From Punica granatum (Eukaryota > Streptophyta > Magnoliopsida > Myrtales > Lythraceae), in the NCBI RefSeq assembly GCF_007655135.1, contig NW_022204369.1:26152-90151 (forward strand): 64,000 bases of DNA, in the 5' to 3' direction. The notes under the pieces are model-generated. The model ran no database searches, was not told the DNA's origin, and worked only from the letters and a program-made list of their open reading frames with translations. Every line of letters starts with the position of its first letter. Position 1 is the stretch's first letter. Below are positions 53,814 to 63,991 of the stretch, one piece after another. A program made the translations under genes and the position numbers.

Positions 53814-53933
53814 GGGTGCGATCATACCAGCACTAATGCACCGGATCCCATCAGAACTCCGAAGTTAAGCGTGCTTGGGCGAGAGTAGTACTAGGATGGG
53901 TGACCTCCTGGGAAGTCCTCGTGTTGCACCCCT
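53814..53933 (+). rRNA. 5S rRNA gene, copy 162
   Basis: Unaltered 120-nt copy; short 191-bp spacer with GCGATTATT follows. Confidence 0.97.
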
Positions 53934-54124
53934 CCTTTTTAATTTTTTTTTTTGCTGCTCGGGAAACTGTCCGACGTTGGACGGGAATCCGATCGTTACG
54001 GTTAATGTTTTGGGCACGTGCTATGCACTCGATACTTTTTTTCTTTCGTTTCTGCGATTATTTTTGCATTTTTTTTTCATTAGCTCTACGGAGGAACAAA
54101 GTGAATTCGAGCGCAAAGGTTGAC

Positions 54125-54244
54125 GGGTGCGATCATACCAGCACTAATGCACCGGATCCCATCAGAACTCCGAAGTTAAGCGTGCTTGGGCGAGAGTAGT
54201 ACTAGGATGGGTGACCTCCTGGGAAGTCCTCGTGTTGCACCCCT
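54125..54244 (+). rRNA. 5S rRNA gene, copy 163
   Basis: Unaltered 120-nt copy; short 189-bp spacer follows. Confidence 0.97.
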
Positions 54245-54433
54245 CCTTTTTAATTTTTTTTTGCTGCTCGGGAAACTGTCCGACGTTGGACGGGAATCCG
54301 ATCGTTACGGTTAATGTTTTGGGCACGTGCTATGCACTCGATACTTTTTTTCTTTCGTTTCTGCGATCATTTTTGCATTTTTTTTTCATTAGCTCTACGG
54401 AGGAACAAAGTGAATTCGAGCGCAAAGGTTGAC

Positions 54434-54553
54434 GGGTGCGATCATACCAGCACTAATGCACCGGATCCCATCAGAACTCCGAAGTTAAGCGTGCTTGGGC
54501 GAGAGTAGTACTAGGATGGGTGACCTCCTGGGAAGTCCTCGTGTTGCACCCCT
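54434..54553 (+). rRNA. 5S rRNA gene, copy 164
   Basis: Unaltered 120-nt copy; 218-bp long spacer follows. Confidence 0.97.
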
Positions 54554-54771
54554 CCTTTTTAATTTTTTTTGCTGCTCGGGAAACTGTCCGACGTTGGACG
54601 GGAATCCCATCGTTACGGTTAATGTTTTGGGCACGTGCTCACTCGCAAAGGCGTAAGGTTCGTTGTGAAATGCACTCGATACTTTTTTTCTTTCGTTTCT
54701 GCGCTCATTTTTGCATTTTTTTTTCATTAGCTCTACGGAGGAACAAAGTGAATTCGAGCGCAAAGGTTGAC

Positions 54772-54891
54772 GGGTGCGATCATACCAGCACTAATGCACC
54801 GGATCCCATCAGAACTCCGAAGTTAAGCGTGCTTGGGCGAGAGTAGTACTAGGATGGGTGACCTCCTGGGAAGTCCTCGTGTTGCACCCCT
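54772..54891 (+). rRNA. 5S rRNA gene, copy 165
   Basis: Unaltered 120-nt copy; 224-bp long spacer with CTTCGTTTCTTTCTGC follows. Confidence 0.97.
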
Positions 54892-55115
54892 CCTTTTTAA
54901 TTTTTTTTTTGCTGCTCGGGAAACTGTCCGACGTTGGACGGGAATCCCATCGTTACGGTTAATGTTTTGGGCACGTGCTCACTCGCAAAAGGCGTAAGGT
55001 TCGTTGTGAAATGCACTCGATACTTTTTTCTTCGTTTCTTTCTGCGCTCATTTTTGCATTTTTTTTTTCATTAGCTCTACGGAGGAACAAAGTGAATTCG
55101 AGCGCAAAGGTTGAC

Positions 55116-55235
55116 GGGTGCGATCATACCAGCACTAATGCACCGGATCCCATCAGAACTCCGAAGTTAAGCGTGCTTGGGCGAGAGTAGTACTAGGATG
55201 GGTGACCTCCTGGGAAGTCCTCGTGTTGCACCCCT
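55116..55235 (+). rRNA. 5S rRNA gene, copy 166
   Basis: Unaltered 120-nt copy; short 189-bp spacer follows. Confidence 0.97.
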
Positions 55236-55424
55236 CCTTTTTAATTTTTTTTTGCTGCTCGGGAAACTGTCCGACGTTGGACGGGAATCCGATCGTTACG
55301 GTTAATGTTTTGGGCACGTGCTATGCACTCGATACTTTTTTTCTTTCGTTTCTGCGATCATTTTTGCATTTTTTTTTCATTAGCTCTACGGAGGAACAAA
55401 GTGAATTCGAGCGCAAAGGTTGAC

Positions 55425-55544
55425 GGGTGCGATCATACCAGCACTAATGCACCGGATCCCATCAGAACTCCGAAGTTAAGCGTGCTTGGGCGAGAGTAGT
55501 ACTAGGATGGGTGACCTCCTGGGAAGTCCTCGTGTTGCACCCCT
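55425..55544 (+). rRNA. 5S rRNA gene, copy 167
   Basis: Unaltered 120-nt copy; 219-bp long spacer with TCCGATCG follows. Confidence 0.97.
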
Positions 55545-55763
55545 CCTTTTTAATTTTTTTTTGCTGCTCGGGAAACTGTCCGACGTTGGACGGGAATCCG
55601 ATCGTTACGGTTAATGTTTTGGGCACGTGCTCACTCGCAAAAGGCGTAGGTTCGTTGTGAAATGCACTCGATACTTTTTTTCTTTCGTTTCTGCGCTCAT
55701 TTTTGCATTTTTTTTTCATTAGCTCTACGGAGGAACAAAGTGAATTCGAGCGCAAAGGTTGAC

Positions 55764-55883
55764 TGGTGCGATCATACCAGCACTAATGCACCGGATCCCA
55801 TCAGAACTCCGAAGTTAAGCGTGCTTGGGCGAGAGTAGTACTAGGATGGGTGACCTCCTGGGAAGTCCTCGTGTTGCAACCCT
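55764..55883 (+). rRNA. 5S rRNA gene variant, copy 168 (2 substitutions)
   Basis: 120 nt with G1T and C116A (GTTGCAACCCT). The two do not compensate each other, so helix I loses two pairs. The 195-bp spacer is a long type with a separate 24-bp deletion. Confidence 0.86.
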
Positions 55884-56078
55884 CCTTTTTAATTTTTTTT
55901 TGCTGCTCGGGAAACTGTCCGACGTTGGACGGGAATCCCATCGTTACGGTTAATGTTTTGGGCACGTGCTCACTCGCAAAAGGCGATACTTTCTTTCTTT
56001 CGTTTCTGCGCTCATTTTTGCATTTTTTTTTCATTAGCTCTACGGAGGAACAAAGTGAATTCGAGCGCAAAGGTTGAC

Positions 56079-56198
56079 TGGTGCGATCATACCAGCACTA
56101 ATGCACCGGATCCCATCAGAACTCCGAAGTTAAGCGTGCTTGGGCGAGAGTAGTACTAGGATGGGTGACCTCCTGGGAAGTCCTCGTGTTGCACCCCT
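56079..56198 (+). rRNA. 5S rRNA gene variant, copy 169 (G1T)
   Basis: 120 nt starting TGGTGCG. A hybrid 193-bp spacer follows. Confidence 0.89.
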
Positions 56199-56391
56199 CC
56201 TTTTTAATTTTTTTTTGCTGCTCGGGAAACTGTCCGACGTTGGACGGGAATCCATCGTTACGGTTAATGTTTTGGGCACGTGCTATGCAAAAGATGGTTC
56301 GATACTTTTTCTTTCGTTTCTGCGATTTTTTTGCATTTTTTTTTCATTAGCTCTACGGAGGAACAAAGTGAATTCGAGCGCAAAGGTTGAC

Positions 56392-56509
56392 GGGTGCGAT
56401 CATACCAGCACTAATGCACCGGATCCCATCAGAACTCCGAAGTTAAGCGTGCTTGGGCGAGTAGTACTAGGATGGGTGACCTCCTGGGAAGTCCTCGTGT
56501 TGCACCCCT
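56392..56509 (+). rRNA. 5S rRNA gene variant, copy 170 (-2 nt)
   Basis: 118 nt; one GA is lost (GGGCGAGTAGTAC), the only contraction seen at this hot spot. Short 189-bp spacer follows. Confidence 0.87.
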
Positions 56510-56698
56510 CCTTTTTAATTTTTTTTTGCTGCTCGGGAAACTGTCCGACGTTGGACGGGAATCCGATCGTTACGGTTAATGTTTTGGGCACGTGCTATGC
56601 ACTCGATACTTTTTTTCTTTCGTTTCTGCGATCATTTTTGCATTTTTTTTTCATTAGCTCTACGGAGGAACAAAGTGAATTCGAGCGCAAAGGTTGAC

Positions 56699-56817
56699 GG
56701 TGCGATCATACCAGCACTAATGCACCGGATCCCATCAGAACTCCGAAGTTAAGCGTGCTTGGGCGAGAGTAGTACTAGGATGGGTGACCTCCTGGGAAGT
56801 CCTCGTGTTGCACCCCT
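56699..56817 (+). rRNA. 5S rRNA gene variant, copy 171 (-1 nt at 5' end)
   Basis: 119 nt with two G at the start; 221-bp long spacer follows. Confidence 0.88.
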
Positions 56818-57038
56818 CCTTTTTAATTTTTTTTTTGCTGCTCGGGAAACTGTCCGACGTTGGACGGGAATCCGATCGTTACGGTTAATGTTTTGGGCAC
56901 GTGCTCACTCGCAAAAGGCGTAAGGTTCGTTGTGAAATGCACTCGATACTTTTTTTCTTTCGTTTCTGCGCTCATTTTTGCATTTTTTTTTCATTAGCTC
57001 TACGGAGGAACAAAGTGAATTCGAGCGCAAAGGTTGAC

Positions 57039-57158
57039 GGGTGCGATCATACCAGCACTAATGCACCGGATCCCATCAGAACTCCGAAGTTAAGCGTGCT
57101 TGGGCGAGAGTAGTACTAGGATGGGTGACCTCCTGGGAAGTCCTCGTGTTGCACCCCT
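57039..57158 (+). rRNA. 5S rRNA gene, copy 172
   Basis: Unaltered 120-nt copy; short 189-bp spacer follows. Confidence 0.97.
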
Positions 57159-57347
57159 CCTTTTTAATTTTTTTTTGCTGCTCGGGAAACTGTCCGACGT
57201 TGGACGGGAATCCCATCGTTACGGTTAATGTTTTGGGCACGTGCTATGCACTCGATACTTTTTTTCTTTCGTTTCTGCGATCATTTTTGCATTTTTTTTT
57301 CATTAGCTCTACGGAGGAACAAAGTGAATTCGAGCGCAAAGGTTGAC

Positions 57348-57467
57348 GGGTGCGATCATACCAGCACTAATGCACCGGATCCCATCAGAACTCCGAAGTT
57401 AAGCGTGCTTGGGCGAGAGTAGTACTAGGATGGGTGACCTCCTGGGAAGTCCTCGTGTTGCACCCCT
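57348..57467 (+). rRNA. 5S rRNA gene, copy 173
   Basis: Unaltered 120-nt copy; short 189-bp spacer with GCGCTC follows. Confidence 0.97.
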
Positions 57468-57656
57468 CCTTTTTAATTTTTTTTTGCTGCTCGGGAAACT
57501 GTCCGACGTTGGACGGGAATCCGATCGTTACGGTTAATGTTTTGGGCACGTGCTATGCACTCGATACTTTTTTTCTTTCGTTTCTGCGCTCATTTTTGCA
57601 TTTTTTTTTCATTAGCTCTACGGAGGAACAAAGTGAATTCGAGCGCAAAGGTTGAC

Positions 57657-57776
57657 GGGTGCGATCATACCAGCACTAATGCACCGGATCCCATCAGAAC
57701 TCCGAAGTTAAGCGTGCTTGGGCGAGAGTAGTACTAGGATGGGTGACCTCCTGGGAAGTCCTCGTGTTGCACCCCT
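57657..57776 (+). rRNA. 5S rRNA gene, copy 174
   Basis: Unaltered 120-nt copy; short 189-bp spacer follows. Confidence 0.97.
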
Positions 57777-57965
57777 CCTTTTTAATTTTTTTTTGCTGCT
57801 CGGGAAACTGTCCGACGTTGGACGGGAATCCCATCGTTACGGTTAATGTTTTGGGCACGTGCTATGCACTCGATACTTTTTTTCTTTCGTTTCTGCGATC
57901 ATTTTTGCATTTTTTTTTCATTAGCTCTACGGAGGAACAAAGTGAATTCGAGCGCAAAGGTTGAC

Positions 57966-58085
57966 GGGTGCGATCATACCAGCACTAATGCACCGGATCC
58001 CATCAGAACTCCGAAGTTAAGCGTGCTTGGGCGAGAGTAGTACTAGGATGGGTGACCTCCTGGGAAGTCCTCGTGTTGCACCCCT
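57966..58085 (+). rRNA. 5S rRNA gene, copy 175
   Basis: Unaltered 120-nt copy; 217-bp long spacer with GCGTAGTTCGTGTG follows. Confidence 0.97.
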
Positions 58086-58302
58086 CCTTTTTAATTTTTT
58101 TTTGCTGCTCGGGAAACTGTCCGACGTTGGACGGGAATCCGATCGTTACGGTTAATGTTTTGGGCACGTGCTCACTCGCAAAAGGCGTAGTTCGTGTGAA
58201 ATGCACTCGATACTTTTTTTCTTTCGTTTCTGCGCTCATTTTTGCATTTTTTTTTCATTAGCTCTACGGAGGAACAAAGTGAATTCGAGCGCAAAGGTTG
58301 AC

Positions 58303-58422
58303 GGGTGCGATCATACCAGCACTAATGCACCGGATCCCATCAGAACTCCGAAGTTAAGCGTGCTTGGGCGAGAGTAGTACTAGGATGGGTGACCTCCTGG
58401 GAAGTCCTCGTGTTGCACCCCT
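58303..58422 (+). rRNA. 5S rRNA gene, copy 176
   Basis: Unaltered 120-nt copy; short 189-bp spacer follows. Confidence 0.97.
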
Positions 58423-58611
58423 CCTTTTTAATTTTTTTTTGCTGCTCGGGAAACTGTCCGACGTTGGACGGGAATCCGATCGTTACGGTTAATGTTTTGG
58501 GCACGTGCTATGCACTCGATACTTTTTTTCTTTCGTTTCTGCGATCATTTTTGCATTTTTTTTTCATTAGCTCTACGGAGGAACAAAGTGAATTCGAGCG
58601 CAAAGGTTGAC

Positions 58612-58729
58612 GTGCGATCATACCAGCACTAATGCACCGGATCCCATCAGAACTCCGAAGTTAAGCGTGCTTGGGCGAGAGTAGTACTAGGATGGGTGAC
58701 CTCCTGGGAAGTCCTCGTGTTGCACCCCT
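58612..58729 (+). rRNA. 5S rRNA gene variant, copy 177 (-2 nt at 5' end)
   Basis: 118 nt with a single G at the start (GACGTGCG). The 227-bp long spacer carries an 8-bp insertion at about 58921-58928. Confidence 0.86.
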
Positions 58730-58956
58730 CCTTTTTAATTTTTTTTGCTGCTCGGGAAACTGTCCGACGTTGGACGGGAATCCGATCGTTACGGTTAATG
58801 TTTTGGGCACGTGCTCACTCGCAAAAGGCGTAAAGTTCGTGTGAAATGCACTCGATACTTTTTTTCTTTCGTTTCTGCGCTCATTTTTGCATTTTTTTTT
58901 TCATTAGCTCTACGGAGGAAGCAAAGGACAAAGTGAATTCGAGCGCAAAGGTTGAC

Positions 58957-59076
58957 GGGTGCGATCATACCAGCACTAATGCACCGGATCCCATCAGAAC
59001 TCCGAAGTTAAGCGTGCTTGGGCGAGAGTAGTACTAGGATGGGTGACCTCCTGGGAAGTCCTCGTGTTGCACCCCT
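58957..59076 (+). rRNA. 5S rRNA gene, copy 178
   Basis: Unaltered 120-nt copy; short 189-bp spacer follows. Confidence 0.97.
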
Positions 59077-59265
59077 CCTTTTTAATTTTTTTTTGCTGCT
59101 CGGGAAACTGTCCGACGTTGGACGGGAATCCCATCGTTACGGTTAATGTTTTGGGCACGTGCTATGCACTCGATACTTTTTTTCTTTCGTTTCTGCGATC
59201 ATTTTTGCATTTTTTTTTCATTAGCTCTACGGAGGAACAAAGTGAATTCGAGCGCAAAGGTTGAC

Positions 59266-59385
59266 GGGTGCGATCATACCAGCACTAATGCACCGGATCC
59301 CATCAGAACTCCGAAGTTAAGCGTGCTTGGGCGAGAGTAGTACTAGGATGGGTGACCTCCTGGGAAGTCCTCGTGTTGCACCCCT
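59266..59385 (+). rRNA. 5S rRNA gene, copy 179
   Basis: Unaltered 120-nt copy; short 188-bp spacer with GCGATTATT and GAGCCCAAAGG follows. Confidence 0.97.
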
Positions 59386-59573
59386 CCTTTTAATTTTTTT
59401 TTGCTGCTCGGGAAACTGTCCGACGTTGGACGGGAATCCGATCGTTACGGTTAATGTTTTGGGCACGTGCTATGCACTCGATACTTTTTTTCTTTCGTTT
59501 CTGCGATTATTTTTGCATTTTTTTTTCATTAGCTCTACGGAGGAACAAAGTGAATTCGAGCCCAAAGGTTGAC

Positions 59574-59693
59574 GGGTGCGATCATACCAGCACTAATGCA
59601 CCGGATCCCATCAGAACTCCGAAGTTAAGCGTGCTTGGGCGAGAGTAGTACTAGGATGGGTGACCTCCTGGGAAGTCCTCGTGTTGCACCCCT
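59574..59693 (+). rRNA. 5S rRNA gene, copy 180
   Basis: Unaltered 120-nt copy; short 193-bp spacer with a lengthened first terminator run (about T8) follows. Confidence 0.97.
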
Positions 59694-59886
59694 CCTTTTT
59701 TTTTAATTTTTTTTTGCTGCTCGGGAAACTGTCCGACGTTGGACGGGAATCCGATCGTTACGGTTAATGTTTTGGGCACGTGCTATGCACTCGATACTTT
59801 TTTTCTTTCGTTTCTGCGATCATTTTTGCATTTTTTTTTCATTAGCTCTACGGAGGAACAAAGTGAATTCGAGCGCAAAGGTTGAC

Positions 59887-60006
59887 GGGTGCGATCATAC
59901 CAGCACTAATGCACCGGATCCCATCAGAACTCCGAAGTTAAGCGTGCTTGGGCGAGAGTAGTACTAGGATGGGTGACCTCCTGGGAAGTCCTCGTGTTGC
60001 ACCCCT
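59887..60006 (+). rRNA. 5S rRNA gene, copy 181
   Basis: Unaltered 120-nt copy; short 189-bp spacer follows. Confidence 0.97.
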
Positions 60007-60195
60007 CCTTTTTAATTTTTTTTTGCTGCTCGGGAAACTGTCCGACGTTGGACGGGAATCCCATCGTTACGGTTAATGTTTTGGGCACGTGCTATGCACT
60101 CGATACTTTTTTTCTTTCGTTTCTGCGATCATTTTTGCATTTTTTTTTCATTAGCTCTACGGAGGAACAAAGTGAATTCGAGCGCAAAGGTTGAC

Positions 60196-60315
60196 GGGTG
60201 CGATCATACCAGCACTAATGCACCGGATCCCATCAGAACTCCGAAGTTAAGCGTGCTTGGGCGAGAGTAGTACTAGGATGGGTGACCTCCTGGGAAGTCC
60301 TCGTGTTGCACCCCT
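60196..60315 (+). rRNA. 5S rRNA gene, copy 182
   Basis: Unaltered 120-nt copy; short 189-bp spacer follows. Confidence 0.97.
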
Positions 60316-60504
60316 CCTTTTTAATTTTTTTTTGCTGCTCGGGAAACTGTCCGACGTTGGACGGGAATCCGATCGTTACGGTTAATGTTTTGGGCACGTG
60401 CTATGCACTCGATACTTTTTTTCTTTCGTTTCTGCGATCATTTTTGCATTTTTTTTTCATTAGCTCTACGGAGGAACAAAGTGAATTCGAGCGCAAAGGT
60501 TGAC

Positions 60505-60623
60505 GGTGCGATCATACCAGCACTAATGCACCGGATCCCATCAGAACTCCGAAGTTAAGCGTGCTTGGGCGAGAGTAGTACTAGGATGGGTGACCTCCTG
60601 GGAAGTCCTCGTGTTGCACCCCT
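60505..60623 (+). rRNA. 5S rRNA gene variant, copy 183 (-1 nt at 5' end)
   Basis: 119 nt with two G at the start; short 189-bp spacer with GCGCTC follows. Confidence 0.88.
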
Positions 60624-60812
60624 CCTTTTTAATTTTTTTTTGCTGCTCGGGAAACTGTCCGACGTTGGACGGGAATCCGATCGTTACGGTTAATGTTTTG
60701 GGCACGTGCTATGCACTCGATACTTTTTTTCTTTCGTTTCTGCGCTCATTTTTGCATTTTTTTTTCATTAGCTCTACGGAGGAACAAAGTGAATTCGAGC
60801 GCAAAGGTTGAC

Positions 60813-60932
60813 GGGTGCGATCATACCAGCACTAATGCACCGGATCCCATCAGAACTCCGAAGTTAAGCGTGCTTGGGCGAGAGTAGTACTAGGATGGGT
60901 GACCTCCTGGGAAGTCCTCGTGTTGCACCCCT
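60813..60932 (+). rRNA. 5S rRNA gene, copy 184
   Basis: Unaltered 120-nt copy; 219-bp long spacer follows. Confidence 0.97.
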
Positions 60933-61151
60933 CCTTTTTAATTTTTTTTTTGCTGCTCGGGAAACTGTCCGACGTTGGACGGGAATCCCATCGTTACGGT
61001 TAATGTTTGGGCACGTGCTCACTCGCAAAAGGCGTAAGTTCGTTGTGAAATGCACTCGATACTTTTTTTCTTTCGTTTCTGCGCTCATTTTTGCATTTTT
61101 TTTTCATTAGCTCTACGGAGGAACAAAGTGAATTCGAGCGCAAAGGTTGAC

Positions 61152-61271
61152 GGGTGCGATCATACCAGCACTAATGCACCGGATCCCATCAGAACTCCGA
61201 AGTTAAGCGTGCTTGGGCGAGAGTAGTACTAGGATGGGTGACCTCCTGGGAAGTCCTCGTGTTGCACCCCT
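61152..61271 (+). rRNA. 5S rRNA gene, copy 185
   Basis: Unaltered 120-nt copy; short 190-bp spacer follows. Confidence 0.97.
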
Positions 61272-61461
61272 CCTTTTTAATTTTTTTTTTGCTGCTCGGG
61301 AAACTGTCCGACGTTGGACGGGAATCCGATCGTTACGGTTAATGTTTTGGGCACGTGCTATGCACTCGATACTTTTTTTCTTTCGTTTCTGCGATCATTT
61401 TTGCATTTTTTTTTCATTAGCTCTACGGAGGAACAAAGTGAATTCGAGCGCAAAGGTTGAC

Positions 61462-61581
61462 GGGTGCGATCATACCAGCACTAATGCACCGGATCCCATC
61501 AGAACTCCGAAGTTAAGCGTGCTTGGGCGAGAGTAGTACTAGGATGGGTGACCTCCTGGGAAGTCCTCGTGTTGCACCCCT
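61462..61581 (+). rRNA. 5S rRNA gene, copy 186
   Basis: Unaltered 120-nt copy; short 190-bp spacer follows. Confidence 0.97.
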
Positions 61582-61771
61582 CCTTTTTAATTTTTTTTTG
61601 CTGCTCGGGAAACTGTCCGACGTTGGACGGGAATCCGATCGTTACGGTTAATGTTTTTGGGCACGTGCTATGCACTCGATACTTTTTTTCTTTCGTTTCT
61701 GCGATCATTTTTGCATTTTTTTTTCATTAGCTCTACGGAGGAACAAAGTGAATTCGAGCGCAAAGGTTGAC

Positions 61772-61891
61772 GGGTGCGATCATACCAGCACTAATGCACC
61801 GGATCCCATCAGAACTCCGAAGTTAAGCGTGCTTGGGCGAGAGTAGTACTAGGATGGGTGACCTCCTGGGAAGTCCTCGTGTTGCACCCCT
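61772..61891 (+). rRNA. 5S rRNA gene, copy 187
   Basis: Unaltered 120-nt copy; short 189-bp spacer with GCGCTC follows. Confidence 0.97.
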
Positions 61892-62080
61892 CCTTTTTAA
61901 TTTTTTTTTGCTGCTCGGGAAACTGTCCGACGTTGGACGGGAATCCCATCGTTACGGTTAATGTTTTGGGCACGTGCTATGCACTCGATACTTTTTTCTT
62001 TCGTTTCTGCGCTCATTTTTGCATTTTTTTTTTCATTAGCTCTACGGAGGAACAAAGTGAATTCGAGCGCAAAGGTTGAC

Positions 62081-62200
62081 GGGTGCGATCATACCAGCAC
62101 TAATGCACCGGATCCCATCAGAACTCCGAAGTTAAGCGTGCTTGGGCGAGAGTAGTACTAGGATGGGTGACCTCCTGGGAAGTCCTCGTGTTGCACCCCT
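62081..62200 (+). rRNA. 5S rRNA gene, copy 188
   Basis: Unaltered 120-nt copy; 219-bp long spacer follows. Confidence 0.97.
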
Positions 62201-62419
62201 CCTTTTTAATTTTTTTTTGCTGCTCGGGAAACTGTCCGACGTTGGACGGGAATCCCATCGTTACGGTTAATGTTTTGGGCACGTGCTCACTCGCAAAAGG
62301 CGTAGGTTCGTTGTGAAATGCACTCGATACTTTTTTTCTTTCGTTTCTGCGCTCATTTTTGCATTTTTTTTTCATTAGCTCTACGGAGGAACAAAGTGAA
62401 TTCGAGCGCAAAGGTTGAC

Positions 62420-62539
62420 GGGTGCGATCATACCAGCACTAATGCACCGGATCCCATCAGAACTCCGAAGTTAAGCGTGCTTGGGCGAGAGTAGTACTAG
62501 GATGGGTGACCTCCTGGGAAGTCCTCGTGTTGCACCCCT
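62420..62539 (+). rRNA. 5S rRNA gene, copy 189
   Basis: Unaltered 120-nt copy. Short 189-bp spacer follows with GGAACAAGTG (two bases lost), also found before copy 193. Confidence 0.97.
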
Positions 62540-62728
62540 CCTTTTTAATTTTTTTTTTGCTGCTCGGGAAACTGTCCGACGTTGGACGGGAATCCCATCG
62601 TTACGGTTAATGTTTTGGGCACGTGCTATGCACTCGATACTTTTTTTCTTTCGTTTCTGCGATCATTTTTGCATTTTTTTTTCATTAGCTCTACGGAGGA
62701 ACAAGTGAATTCGAGCGCAAAGGTTGAC

Positions 62729-62853
62729 GGGTGCGATCATACCAGCACTAATGCACTAATGGCACCCCCATCAGAACTCCGAAGTTAAGCGTGCTTGGGC
62801 GAGAGTAGTACTAGGATGGGTGACCTCCTGGGAAGTCCTCGTGTTGCACCCCT
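62729..62853 (+). pseudogene. 5S rRNA pseudogene, copy 190 (5' domain rearranged)
   Basis: 125 nt. ACTAATG is repeated and the following ACCGGATCCCATC is replaced (GCACTAATGGCACCCCCATC), so the GGATCC site and the helix II-III region are lost. The internal promoter itself is intact, so it could still be transcribed into an abnormal RNA. Short 188-bp spacer follows. Confidence 0.82.
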
Positions 62854-63041
62854 CCTTTTTAATTTTTTTTGCTGCTCGGGAAACTGTCCGACGTTGGACG
62901 GGAATCCGATCGTTACGGTTAATGTTTTGGGCACGTGCTATGCACTCGATACTTTTTTTCTTTCGTTTCTGCGATCATTTTTGCATTTTTTTTTCATTAG
63001 CTCTACGGAGGAACAAAGTGAATTCGAGCGCAAAGGTTGAC

Positions 63042-63161
63042 TGGTGCGATCATACCAGCACTAATGCACCGGATCCCATCAGAACTCCGAAGTTAAGCGT
63101 GCTTGGGCGAGAGTAGTACTAGGATGGGTGACCTCCTGGGAAGTCCTCGTGTTGCACCCCT
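63042..63161 (+). rRNA. 5S rRNA gene variant, copy 191 (G1T)
   Basis: 120 nt starting TGGTGCG; 220-bp long spacer follows. Confidence 0.89.
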
Positions 63162-63381
63162 CCTTTTTAATTTTTTTTTGCTGCTCGGGAAACTGTCCGA
63201 CGTTGGACGGGAATCCCATCGTTACGGTTAATGTTTTGGGCACGTGCTCACTCGCAAAAGGCGTAAAGTTCGTTGTGAAATGCACTCGATACTTTTTTTC
63301 TTTCGTTTCTGCGCTCATTTTTGCATTTTTTTTTCATTAGCTCTACGGAGGAACAAAGTGAATTCGAGCGCAAAGGTTGAC

Positions 63382-63500
63382 GGGTGCGATCATACCAGCA
63401 CTAATGCACCGGATCCCATCAGAACTCCGAAGTTAAGCGTGCTTGGGCGAGAGTAGTACTAGATGGGTGACCTCCTGGGAAGTCCTCGTGTTGCACCCCT
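63382..63500 (+). rRNA. 5S rRNA gene variant, copy 192 (-1 nt)
   Basis: 119 nt; one G of box C is lost (TACTAGATGGG). Short 187-bp spacer follows. Confidence 0.86.
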
Positions 63501-63687
63501 CCTTTTTAATTTTTTTTGCTGCTCGGGAAACTGTCCGACGTTGGACGGGAATCCGATCGTTACGGTTAATGTTTTGGGCACGTGCTATGCACTCGATACT
63601 TTTTTTCTTTCGTTTCTGCGATCATTTTTGCATTTTTTTTTCATTAGCTCTACGGAGGAACAAGTGAATTCGAGCGCAAAGGTTGAC

Positions 63688-63807
63688 GGGTGCGATCATA
63701 CCAGCACTAATGCACCGGATCCCATCAGAACTCCGAAGTTAAGCGTGCTTGGGCGAGAGTAGTACTAGGATGGGTGACCTCCTGGGAAGTCCTCGTGTTG
63801 CACCCCT
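63688..63807 (+). rRNA. 5S rRNA gene, copy 193
   Basis: Unaltered 120-nt copy; short 184-bp spacer with CTCGTACTTT follows. Confidence 0.97.
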
Positions 63808-63991
63808 CCTTTTTAATTTTTTTTGCTGCTCGGGAAACTGTCCGACGTTGGACGGGAATCCGATCGTTACGGTTAATGTTTTGGGCACGTGCTATGCACT
63901 CGTACTTTTTTTCTTTCGTTTCTGCGATCATTTTGCATTTTTTTTCATTAGCTCTACGGAGGAACAAAGTGAATTCGAGCACAAGGTTGAC

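Noticed and set aside
145..63982. Hundreds of open reading frames of 60-215 codons on both strands
   Set aside because: They recur at the unit period, run through rRNA genes, terminators and T tracts, and overlap each other on opposite strands. The longest ones arise only where indels join two frames across units. None looks like a protein family.
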